Below are positions 25,075-35,514 of a stretch of DNA of 64,000 bases, piece by piece. The notes under the pieces are model-generated. The model was not told where the DNA came from and searched no databases. It worked only from the letters and a program-made list of their open reading frames with translations. The translations under genes were made by a program, and so were the position numbers. The DNA lies in the NCBI RefSeq assembly GCF_002804065.1, contig NZ_CP024955.1, forward strand, positions 2,728,001-2,792,000, read 5' to 3'. The stretch is from Kyrpidia spormannii (GTDB lineage Bacteria > Bacillota > Bacilli > Kyrpidiales > Kyrpidiaceae). Position 1 is the stretch's first letter. Each line of letters opens with the position of its first letter.

Positions 25075-26550
25075 GTGGGAGCGGGGGAGAAAGGGTTGAT
25101 CTCTATCGAGGATTGGACTGCGATTCGAGCACTCCATGCCCGCGGTGTCAGTATTAAGGCGATTGCGCGGCAACTGGGAATTTCGCGCAACACTGTGCGT
25201 CGTGCCTTGCGGGGAGACGATCCACCCAAGTATGTGCGAAAGAAGCCGTCGGCTCGGGCAACAGACCCATTCCTGGAGCACATTCGACAGATGTACGTGG
25301 AAAAACAATTGATCGGAACACGAATCTATGCGGAGTTGCAGAAGATGGGGTACCAAGGTTCACTTTCTGCGGTTCACCGGTGTCTGCAGCGGCTGAAGAA
25401 AGAACAGCCGCACACCGAAGTGCGGGTTCAGCGGATGGAGACGGCTCCAGGTGAACAAGCCCAGTTCGACTGGTCGGAGTACTCAGTAAAGATAGGAGGC
25501 AAGGAGGTCAAGGTATACGCGTACCGTTACATTCTCAGTTATAGTCGAATGCGATACACGCACTTTGCGCTGAATCAAACGCTGGAGACGGTCCTGGAAG
25601 CTCTGGAGTGCGGGATTCGCCACTTTGGCGGTGTGCCTGAGAGGGTGCTGATCGACAATGCCGGTCAAATGGTCGTGGATCATCGGCCGGATGGAGCTGT
25701 ACGGTACCACCCGGAATTTCTCAAGGTCATGGGACTGTACCGGATGGACCCGTATGCATGCGCCCCGTACCGCGCCCAAACGAAGGGGAAAGTGGAACGG
25801 GCCTTCTATATGCTGGAACAGCATTTCCTCAAAGGGACGGAGTTCAAAGACTTTGAGGACCTCATTACCCAAGGGAAGTCCTTTGACGAATCGGAGAATC
25901 AGCGGGTGCACCGCCGGTTGGGACAAACCCCGTTGGAGCGGTTTGAGGCGGACCGGGCGGCTTTACGGCCCCTCCCCGAGCGCAGGTATGTCGACAGTGT
26001 GCGCGTCTTGCGCCGCGTCAGCAGAGACGGATACATCTCCGTCGATCACGTGGAATACTCGGTCCCGCCCTCCTACCTCGGCCGGGAGGTGTGGGTGACG
26101 CAACCCAGGGGGGCATATGTCGAGATGTACGGCCCAGACGGCACCTTCTTGTGTCGGCACGTCAAATCGAGAGACACCGGCTCGATCCACACGCTGCCCG
26201 AACACCAGGCGCCTCACCGGGAGCGTGTCTCGGTTCGTCAGCGATTCTGCGAGGTGTTTCCCAGCGGTGCGGCATTCTACCAAGGGCTCACCCGTCGGTA
26301 TGCCCACAACGCTCGGTACCATGCCGCCCGCATCCTGGACATGCGCAGCACCTATAGCGACGAGTCTATTGAAATGGCCCTGAAGGAGGCCTTGGCTTAC
26401 GGAGCCACGGACGAGAAGGTCGTGTTGAAACTGCTGGCCAACTACCCGACAAAACCGGCCGCCTCTTCGAGAAACGTCGAGGTCCAGGCGTTATCTCGGC
26501 GCGCCGACACCATTCGCCCGTTGTCCTACTACAGTCAACTGTTGCATTAA
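25075..26550 (+). CDS. istA: IS21 transposase IstA (copy 2)
   Basis: The protein is identical to the copy at 11114-12589: N-terminal helix-turn-helix, Asp132/Asp194/Glu241 core, up to 491 aa. The start has the same ambiguity (GTG 25075 or TTG 25096). It appears intact, so both elements probably still encode a working transposase. Confidence 0.95.
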   Translation: MGAGEKGLISIEDWTAIRALHARGVSIKAIARQLGISRNTVRRALRGDDPPKYVRKKPSARATDPFLEHIRQMYVEKQLIGTRIYAELQKMGYQGSLSAVHRCLQRLKKEQPHTEVRVQRMETAPGEQAQFDWSEYSVKIGGKEVKVYAYRYILSYSRMRYTHFALNQTLETVLEALECGIRHFGGVPERVLIDNAGQMVVDHRPDGAVRYHPEFLKVMGLYRMDPYACAPYRAQTKGKVERAFYMLEQHFLKGTEFKDFEDLITQGKSFDESENQRVHRRLGQTPLERFEADRAALRPLPERRYVDSVRVLRRVSRDGYISVDHVEYSVPPSYLGREVWVTQPRGAYVEMYGPDGTFLCRHVKSRDTGSIHTLPEHQAPHRERVSVRQRFCEVFPSGAAFYQGLTRRYAHNARYHAARILDMRSTYSDESIEMALKEALAYGATDEKVVLKLLANYPTKPAASSRNVEVQALSRRADTIRPLSYYSQLLH

Positions 26551-26565
26551 CAAGGGGGAGTTCCC

Positions 26566-27324
26566 GTGACCGAAGATGCGATGGAGACCCTGAAACAACA
26601 TCTCAAAACGCTCCAACTGCCGTATATGCGGGAGGTGGTGGAACGGGAAATTGAGAACGCGGTGAAAATGAAGCTGACTTACCAAGCTTTTCTCACGCGG
26701 CTCGTGGAAGCGGAAGTGTTGCAGAAGACCAACCGGTCCATTGCCACGAAGATTCATCTGGCGCGATTCCCGCGGATCTGTACATTGGAGGAGTTCGATT
26801 TCTCGTTTCAACCTTCGCTCCATGCCGCGGAGATTCGGGAATTGGGAGAACTCGGCTTTATCCACCGAAAAGAAAACGTTATTTTCCTAGGTCCTCCAGG
26901 GGTTGGAAAAACGCACTTAGCGATTGCCCTTGGGGTCAAAGCGTGCACGGCCAGACTCCGGGTCGCGTTTTTCACCGCCTCTGAACTGGCGGATCTCTTG
27001 TATGCCAGTTTAGCGGATCGTTCCACGCCCCAAAAGCTGGCGTCGCTGAGCCGCTACCACCTGCTGATCATCGACGAGTTGGGCTACATGCCCATGGACA
27101 AGCAACGGGCGAACCTCTTTTTCCAGCTCGTCAGCAAGCGCTATGAGACGGGATCAATCATCCTGACGACCAACATGCCTTTTGACGAGTGGGACAAGGT
27201 GTTTGGCGATACAATTGCTTCTGCCGCCATCATTGATCGTCTGGTGCATCACAGTCACATTTTTCACATTCAGGGTCACAGTTACCGGATGAAGGACAAG
27301 CTCAAGGCCGATGCCTCCGCCTAA
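26566..27324 (+). CDS. istB: IS21 helper ATPase IstB (copy 2)
   Basis: The protein is identical to the copy at 12605-13363: 252 aa, Walker A GPPGVGKT and Walker B LLIIDELGY, with a GTG start behind AAGGGGGAG. It is followed by the same 300-bp gene-free, inverted-repeat-rich end of the element. Confidence 0.95.
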   Translation: MTEDAMETLKQHLKTLQLPYMREVVEREIENAVKMKLTYQAFLTRLVEAEVLQKTNRSIATKIHLARFPRICTLEEFDFSFQPSLHAAEIRELGELGFIHRKENVIFLGPPGVGKTHLAIALGVKACTARLRVAFFTASELADLLYASLADRSTPQKLASLSRYHLLIIDELGYMPMDKQRANLFFQLVSKRYETGSIILTTNMPFDEWDKVFGDTIASAAIIDRLVHHSHIFHIQGHSYRMKDKLKADASA

Positions 27325-27621
27325 TCACCAGCCCGGCGGACTTGGTACCCCATGTTGTCCGTGCGTGTGCGACACGCACACGTGGCCGTTGTCCCCTAAG
27401 GGCCCCCCATCGGCCCGCAGCCGCGAGGTCAAGGGCGCCCTTGGGCGAGCGAAGCGTCCCTTGACGGAGCGGCCAGGGCCGATACACTCGGCCCGTTGGG
27501 ACAACGGCCGACGACGATGAACCCTGAGTGACGACACGACATGGCAAGCAATGACTTCCGTTTTCTGAGGGGGGTCAAAATTCAGTGCCAAACCGGGGTC
27601 AATTCTACTTGACGATCAACA

Positions 27622-30600
27622 CCTCGAAGCTTCGGTTTCCATTCCTCATAGGCACGCTACGAACGATGCCTTGTTGGCGGCCTCGGAGGTTGTCGTCCAC
27701 GAGGTTTCCATTCCTCATAGGCACGCTACGAACTTAGTCAAATCGTCCGCGGTGTGGAGAGTCGATCGGAGTTTCCATTCCTCATAGGCACGCTACGAAC
27801 CATCTTCCCTCTGGTTTTGTACGGAACGATGTACGGTTTCCATTCCTCATAGGCACGCTACGAACAACATTTCCTGCGCCGCCTCAAACTGGCGTTTGAC
27901 GATGTTTCCATTCCTCATAGGCACGCTACGAACATCGAAGGAAAGCCGGCCAGCTTTACGCCATCCGCGCAGTTTCCATTCCTCATAGGCACGCTACGAA
28001 CCACAGGAAGGTCCTTGCGGCCGAGCGGGCCCGCATCAAGTTTCCATTCCTCATAGGCACGCTACGAACACACCGCATAACCCCGACCGAGCGGGGATGC
28101 ACCTTGAGTTTCCATTCCTCATAGGCACGCTACGAACCCCAGGCCGTCACCTGGGGTTGTGTTTTTTTACCCCGCGTTTCCATTCCTCATAGGCACGCTA
28201 CGAACTCAAGTGCCCCGACTTTTTTGGACCTTGAATTTACGTTTCCATTCCTCATAGGCACGCTACGAACTCGGGCACACCGCGCATTTTTTGTCATCGC
28301 AGTATGCGCAGTTTCCATTCCTCATAGGCACGCTACGAACATCCTCCCCCTCCCGCCGTCGGTGAATCACTCGCACATGTTTCCATTCCTCATAGGCACG
28401 CTACGAACTGTCGGCCAGCCTCACAAGCCCTTTGGCTTCCATGCCAGTTTCCATTCCTCATAGGCACGCTACGAACCATCCCGGTTTTATCGGTCCTATC
28501 GTCGATTTATTGGGTTTCCATTCCTCATAGGCACGCTACGAACTGAGGGTGTGTTGGAGTACGTGGCGTCCGGGGTTGCGAGTTTCCATTCCTCATAGGC
28601 ACGCTACGAACCAAGCCATTGACCAAGCAACAGTGGCCCAACAACGATTGTTTCCATTCCTCATAGGCACGCTACGAACGCCGCGACCAGCTCGTCGTAA
28701 TGCTTATACGGCGGGTTGGTTTCCATTCCTCATAGGCACGCTACGAACGGTGCTCGGGGTGATGGAGTAATGCGTATTTACGCTGAGTTTCCATTCCTCA
28801 TAGGCACGCTACGAACAGAAAAGGAGCAAGGCTGCTACCTGAATGAGAATCGTGTTTCCATTCCTCATAGGCACGCTACGAACCGTTTTTGGCGACCATA
28901 CCCCATCTTTCTGCCGCCCGGTTTCCATTCCTCATAGGCACGCTACGAACCCAGAGACTCTCCGAAAAGTTTTCTCGCCTTTCCTCTGCGGTTTCCATTC
29001 CTCATAGGCACGCTACGAACGCCTTATTCATGAACTGGACGTAAAAACAGACAGCAGGATGTTTCCATTCCTCATAGGCACGCTACGAACCGAAGAAAGG
29101 GGTGGAGCAAGTGGCGGTGGGCACGAAAGTTTCCATTCCTCATAGGCACGCTACGAACAGACTCTGTGGATGGCACCGTGGCCGCGTCGCATAGAGTTTC
29201 CATTCCTCATAGGCACGCTACGAACATTTAAGCCCATCTTCATTTTGTGCTTATGGTTTTCGTTTCCATTCCTCATAGGCACGCTACGAACGGTCCAAGA
29301 GATGCGGCTGCTGGCTGCGACGCCGAGTTTCCATTCCTCATAGGCACGCTACGAACCAGTTGGTCCTGGCGTACTGCTCGTCGGTGATGGAGTTGTTTCC
29401 ATTCCTCATAGGCACGCTACGAACTCCGATCTGCTTTTGGGCCTTTTACCGATGCAGAAGTTTCCATTCCTCATAGGCACGCTACGAACGTCAAGTTGCG
29501 GGCCGAATTGTTGGGAGAAACGGACGAGTTTCCATTCCTCATAGGCACGCTACGAACAAGGACGAAGGGGAAAACTGTCTTCTGGATCCGGACGATAGTT
29601 TCCATTCCTCATAGGCACGCTACGAACGGTGGGATTGTCAACAAATTCCTGTCCATGCCATCCAAAGTTTCCATTCCTCATAGGCACGCTACGAACGCCG
29701 TCCACCGCGCCGCAAAGCTCGGGGATGTCGAATCTAGTTTCCATTCCTCATAGGCACGCTACGAACTCGATTCGACCACCTTCGATCACGTCCCTGTTGC
29801 GAGTTTCCATTCCTCATAGGCACGCTACGAACCCGATGGCGGCCAGTAACGCAGCCGACAATGCGTCTCGTTTCCATTCCTCATAGGCACGCTACGAACG
29901 ATTGGAATTACGTAAAAATGCCGAGATCGATGGCATTGTTTCCATTCCTCATAGGCACGCTACGAACGCCGCCGCGATCACCGCACTGGCCGATTGGAGT
30001 CGGGGGGTTTCCATTCCTCATAGGCACGCTACGAACCGTACCACAACCGCCAGCGGGGGGAACAATTTTGAATTAGTTTCCATTCCTCATAGGCACGCTA
30101 CGAACCGATTATCTGACGGGTGTCCTATCGGCCTTCGTTCAGTTTCCATTCCTCATAGGCACGCTACGAACGTAAGCGGCGATTCTACGACGTGGATTCC
30201 GAGAGGAGCGTAGTTTCCATTCCTCATAGGCACGCTACGAACTCCCGCTCATTTTGAATGTCCGCCTTGGATTTCGCGTTTCCATTCCTCATAGGCACGC
30301 TACGAACATCGGCCCGAAGTGCGGCGACATCCTTCCGCAGCGGTTGTTTCCATTCCTCATAGGCACGCTACGAACTCGTTCTCCCCCTCCCGCCCAGCGT
30401 GAACCACAGCCACATGTTTCCATTCCTCATAGGCACGCTACGAACCAGGTAACTTTTCCCACTTCCCGTCGCCCCGAGGAACAGTTTCCATTCCTCATAG
30501 GCACGCTACGAACGCCGGACAGGATGTCCGCCACCACCATCGGGTTGTTCGCGTTTCCATTCCTCATAGGCACGCTACGAACCATGTGGTTATCGTCGGA

Positions 30601-33600
30601 GGTTTTTACATCGGCGTAGGGTTTCCATTCCTCATAGGCACGCTACGAACGAATTTACGCCACGTGCCCTTGCGGGCGTCGATTTCAAGTTTCCATTCCT
30701 CATAGGCACGCTACGAACCTTTCACCTTCGTCTATCCAGGTTTGGGCGTACTCCCGAGTTTCCATTCCTCATAGGCACGCTACGAACTCGGGATCTGCGG
30801 CGGAAGGTGAGACATAAACCATGTGTTTCCATTCCTCATAGGCACGCTACGAACCAAGCCGGTTCCCTCCCCGCCCTCGTCTCCCTCCTCTTGTTTCCAT
30901 TCCTCATAGGCACGCTACGAACTTTCACCTTCGTCTATCCAGGTTTGGGCGTACTCCCGAGTTTCCATTCCTCATAGGCACGCTACGAACCCGTCGGATA
31001 CCCATACTCGTGCGGTACGTCGACTTCGGGTTTCCATTCCTCATAGGCACGCTACGAACCCGATTAAGTTATTGGAGCCATCATAGGAGAACGTCGAAGG
31101 TTTCCATTCCTCATAGGCACGCTACGAACTTTTCCATGAGTGCCTTTGCGATCCGGTCACGTTTCCTGTTTCCATTCCTCATAGGCACGCTACGAACTGC
31201 CTTTTGGATTTACGACATCCGGATCACCTTGGAATAGTTTCCATTCCTCATAGGCACGCTACGAACGTTGGCGAACGAGGGCTTGAGTATCCTGGAAAAC
31301 TTCGGGGTTTCCATTCCTCATAGGCACGCTACGAACTCCCCGTGCCAGCCGGGCAACAGCCACCCGAGTTGTCAAGTTTCCATTCCTCATAGGCACGCTA
31401 CGAACACCGGAATGGATTCGGGCCATTTTTATTTGCCCGAGGTGTTTCCATTCCTCATAGGCACGCTACGAACTTGGGCCAGGTCATATCCGGTTGCCGG
31501 CGGTGTCGGTTGTTTCCATTCCTCATAGGCACGCTACGAACGCGAACCCTGCTCACCCACGAAACCACGCTCGTCTGGTTTCCATTCCTCATAGGCACGC
31601 TACGAACCATCCAGAGGATCCAGCAGTACAGGATCTACGTGCACCGTTTCCATTCCTCATAGGCACGCTACGAACTGGTCACAAACTGCCGGACGGGCCC
31701 CCAGTGGGCTTTCAGTTTCCATTCCTCATAGGCACGCTACGAACTCTGCTTGGCCCGCCACAGGTGAGATACCTGGAGGCGAGTTTCCATTCCTCATAGG
31801 CACGCTACGAACTCGTTCGTCACCTGATACGCCTCTTCTATCCACGTCCAAGTTTCCATTCCTCATAGGCACGCTACGAACTGCATGGCTGGAGGCACGA
31901 ATCCGATACACGACGGCTAGTTTCCATTCCTCATAGGCACGCTACGAACTGAGCGGCGATGCCGTGCCCAGGCCGCCCAAAGCTTACGAGGTTTCCATTC
32001 CTCATAGGCACGCTACGAACCAGGTCGATGATTCGGTTCGTGCGGTCGCGTTTGCTGTTTCCATTCCTCATAGGCACGCTACGAACAAGCATACCTCTCG
32101 GACCTGCTCGGAGGCGCAGAACAGCGGTTTCCATTCCTCATAGGCACGCTACGAACCGTGATTGGGTATGCTATGAGGCCTCCCGTGGACAAAGTTTCCA
32201 TTCCTCATAGGCACGCTACGAACCGCACGAGGAACCAAAACATTATCATTTCAGCAACGAAATGTTTCCATTCCTCATAGGCACGCTACGAACGACTTGT
32301 TAGCCCAGAAGGTGGGCGTCCTGTGAAGCTCGGGTTTCCATTCCTCATAGGCACGCTACGAACTCTGATTTCCATTAGCTCAGGATCGTTTGCAGCGATT
32401 GCGTTTCCATTCCTCATAGGCACGCTACGAACAACGACTCCAGAACCTGGACCATTTTCTTTCCATACAGGTTTCCATTCCTCATAGGCACGCTACGAAC
32501 CATTTGGCAATTGGTGCCTAGGAACTGCGTTTTACTGTGAGTTTCCATTCCTCATAGGCACGCTACGAACATCGTCATCAAATTCGACCTCGATAATTTC
32601 GTAGTCATGTTTCCATTCCTCATAGGCACGCTACGAACGAGCGCGGATGCTCTGAAAAACACATATGGAGGGATGTCAGTTTCCATTCCTCATAGGCACG
32701 CTACGAACGCCTCGCGCATCCGAAGCATTTCCTCATACGAGATACTGGTTTCCATTCCTCATAGGCACGCTACGAACGTTCAACTCACAGCGCATGATCG
32801 CTTGACCTCGTGTCTCGCGTTTCCATTCCTCATAGGCACGCTACGAACGAGGCTGTCCTCGACCTCGGAGACCGGCGAATAACCCTGTTTCCATTCCTCA
32901 TAGGCACGCTACGAACTTCAAAGTCTGATCGATTCTGGCTGTCCTTGCCGAAGTTTCCATTCCTCATAGGCACGCTACGAACAGTTCAAAGTCTGATCGA
33001 TTCTGGCTGTCCTTGCCGAAGTTTCCATTCCTCATAGGCACGCTACGAACTTTTGGTTCTCGACAGAAACGCCAAGCCAGACGTTTGGGTTTCCATTCCT
33101 CATAGGCACGCTACGAACCCATTTGGGTGGGAGCGGACATTACACCGCTGACATGTTTCCATTCCTCATAGGCACGCTACGAACGGGATCGCTCCGTACC
33201 CAAGACTTGGGAATGCTTCGTAGTTTCCATTCCTCATAGGCACGCTACGAACTCCGGAGGGCGGGCATCGACCGGATCAAGCCCGCGGTTTCCATTCCTC
33301 ATAGGCACGCTACGAACTATGTGCCTCCCGGGGAGGCTCCGGCACCGCAATCGGTTTCCATTCCTCATAGGCACGCTACGAACTCCGCCCTCGCCACCCT
33401 CGGCGAAACGCGGGAACGGTGGTTTCCATTCCTCATAGGCACGCTACGAACCTTCCCTCATTGGTATCGATGTCCGACGGCATGTTTCGTTTCCATTCCT
33501 CATAGGCACGCTACGAACGGATGACCTCGCGCAGGCTGTGGCCCTCGGACTCATCACAGTTTCCATTCCTCATAGGCACGCTACGAACTCCGCCCTCGCC

Positions 33601-35225
33601 ACCCTCGGCGAAACGCGGGAACGGTGGTTTCCATTCCTCATAGGCACGCTACGAACCTTCCCTCATTGGTATCGATGTCCGACGGCATGTTTCGTTTCCA
33701 TTCCTCATAGGCACGCTACGAACGGATGACCTCGCGCAGGCTGTGGCCCTCGGACTCATCACAGTTTCCATTCCTCATAGGCACGCTACGAACGCTGTCG
33801 GCGTTGTATCCGGGGGCGATCACGAGACTTGGTTTCCATTCCTCATAGGCACGCTACGAACCTCTTGTGCGGCGGCCCGGAGTTTTCGTGTCACCCTGTA
33901 GTTTCCATTCCTCATAGGCACGCTACGAACTCCGGAGTGAGTGACCGTCCCTACCCCGGCTGCATCGGTTTCCATTCCTCATAGGCACGCTACGAACTCA
34001 GGTGCATGATCCGGACCTTGTGGCCAGCCTTTTGGAGTTTCCATTCCTCATAGGCACGCTACGAACGGAAGAAAGCATGAACATCACGGTTGGCGTATTA
34101 TTCTAGTTTCCATTCCTCATAGGCACGCTACGAACTGTGTTTGCCGAGAGGATTGTCAAACTTCGCAGAGGTTTCCATTCCTCATAGGCACGCTACGAAC
34201 GCTTCCGTTTGCTGAACCTCCACGATGGCTCCTTCCCGGTTTCCATTCCTCATAGGCACGCTACGAACTCGTCCGATGCACCCGGATTGGGTGAGGAGTT
34301 TACGCGAGTTTCCATTCCTCATAGGCACGCTACGAACTGCCTAATTGGCCTTTGGATGACTGAGCCTGAGCCATATGTTTCCATTCCTCATAGGCACGCT
34401 ACGAACTAAACGCTCCGTGCCCGCGCCTCCAGATCGCTTCTGCCGGTTTCCATTCCTCATAGGCACGCTACGAACTCCTTTCGAGTACGGTCGCCGCATC
34501 GAGAAAATTCGTCTGTTTCCATTCCTCATAGGCACGCTACGAACATTCGTTTTTCTCTCCAACTTCGATCATCTTCTCTCGTTTCCATTCCTCATAGGCA
34601 CGCTACGAACGTGAGAGCCGTGGGGGCGAAAATTACGATTGGCGCGGGTTTCCATTCCTCATAGGCACGCTACGAACATGATCTATTCGCCGGGGGCCGG
34701 TGGTGCCGGGGGAGGAGTTTCCATTCCTCATAGGCACGCTACGAACGAGGACAGGCCGGGGGCGACACCGGCGGCGGAAGTGCAAGTTTCCATTCCTCAT
34801 AGGCACGCTACGAACATTCGTGCGCAGTAAAACCCTGGGCGGCGATAGTGGGGGGTTTCCATTCCTCATAGGCACGCTACGAACGGCTGATGCTCATGTG
34901 CCATCCGAATCCGGGGTGATACTGTTTCCATTCCTCATAGGCACGCTACGAACGAACGCCGATTTCCCCATGCTCGTCCGGCCGCCGACCAGTTTCCATT
35001 CCTCATAGGCACGCTACGAACATCTATTCGCCGGGGGCCGGTGGTGCCGGGGGAGGAGTTTCCATTCCTCATAGGCACGCTACGAACGGAGGTTCTGGGG
35101 GCTCTGGTGGTGAGCCGTCGAAGCCTGTTTCCATTCCTCATAGGCACGCTACGAACCCGTCGACCGCGCCGCAAAGCTCGGGGCTATCGAATCTGGTTTC
35201 CATTCCTCATAGGCACGCTACGAAC
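27622..35225 (-). CRISPR. Type I-B CRISPR array, segment D (leader end, 112 repeats)
   Basis: This is the leader-proximal, youngest part. It starts with the right part of the IS-split spacer (27622-27634) and holds 112 repeats from 27635 to the last one at 35196-35225. Spacer lengths are about 35-41 nt. It includes a perfect tandem duplication of three repeat-spacer units (33354-33763) and several re-captured protospacers (30719/30923, 32917/32983, 34678/35022). With segments A-C the total is 398 repeats and 397 spacers by hand count. Confidence 0.98.
33354..33763. repeat. Tandem duplication of a 205-bp, three-spacer block in the array
   Basis: Repeat starts 33354, 33422 and 33489 recur at 33559, 33627 and 33694 with the same three spacers in the same order. 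The shift is exactly 205 bp. This looks like unequal recombination or replication slippage, not new acquisition. Confidence 0.95.
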
Positions 35226-35514
35226 CCATTTTTTCCGCATTATACAAGGGATCTGTCGCTACTAGCATACAGTGTGCGGAGAAGTGCGTCAACTCCTGAA
35301 ACGGAGTCTTTGTTTCAGATGACGCGGATTCTGGTGACTTTGAGCGACCCGTCTCTTGTCGTCGATCCCCCGGGGTTTTTGCTCGATCTCTGATCGACGA
35401 CACTTCCATAAACAGGAATTGCAACAAATCCCTCCTTTGTAGAGGGCGCGGTTGTTGAGATCAGAATTTTTAGCTTACTGCGATCGCTTAATACCTCCCA
35501 TCCCGCGGGTCGAG
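35226..35514 (-). promoter_or_regulatory. CRISPR leader region
   Basis: Placement follows from the repeat orientation and from the cas operon pointing at this end. Read on the minus strand, the part next to the first repeat is AT-rich and carries a TATAAT box at 35239-35244. Farther upstream is a perfect 10-bp inverted repeat, GTCGTCGATC (35358-35367) and GATCGACGAC (35392-35401). A smaller one, ACTCC-TGAAAC-GGAGT, lies near 35290-35306. No gene is convincing here. The outer border is set by the inverted repeat of the neighbouring decayed IS; the true leader may be shorter. Confidence 0.7.
35239..35267 (-). promoter_or_regulatory. Candidate pre-crRNA promoter
   Basis: A perfect TATAAT (minus strand, 35244 to 35239) lies 14 bp from the first repeat, so transcription would start only a few bases before it. 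The -35 region at 17-bp spacing (TGCTAG, 35267-35262) is a poor match to TTGACA, so the box may rely on an activator or not be the real promoter. Confidence 0.4.

Larger units (their letters stand above)
24990..27621 (+). mobile_element. IS21-family insertion sequence, copy 2 (2632 bp)
   Basis: This copy has the same length, ends and gene positions as copy 1, shifted by exactly 13,961 bp; the IstA and IstB protein sequences are identical. It sits in a spacer, with a 5-bp duplication CCTCG (24985-24989 and 27622-27626). Removing element and duplication leaves a normal 36-nt spacer. Both copies point the same way, so recombination between them could delete segments B and C with the IS256 element. 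Confidence 0.95.

Noticed and set aside
1499..35225. Dozens of open frames of 60-190 codons across the array (translations repeating FPFLIGTLRT, VSIPHRHATN or RSVPMRNGN)
   Set aside because: They are translations of the CRISPR repeat in its frames, with random spacer residues between. They have no ribosome sites and are not proteins.
1499..35225. Self-targeting spacers against genes or IS elements in this window
   Set aside because: None noticed by eye. A proper search of all 397 spacers against the whole genome would be needed to claim presence or absence.
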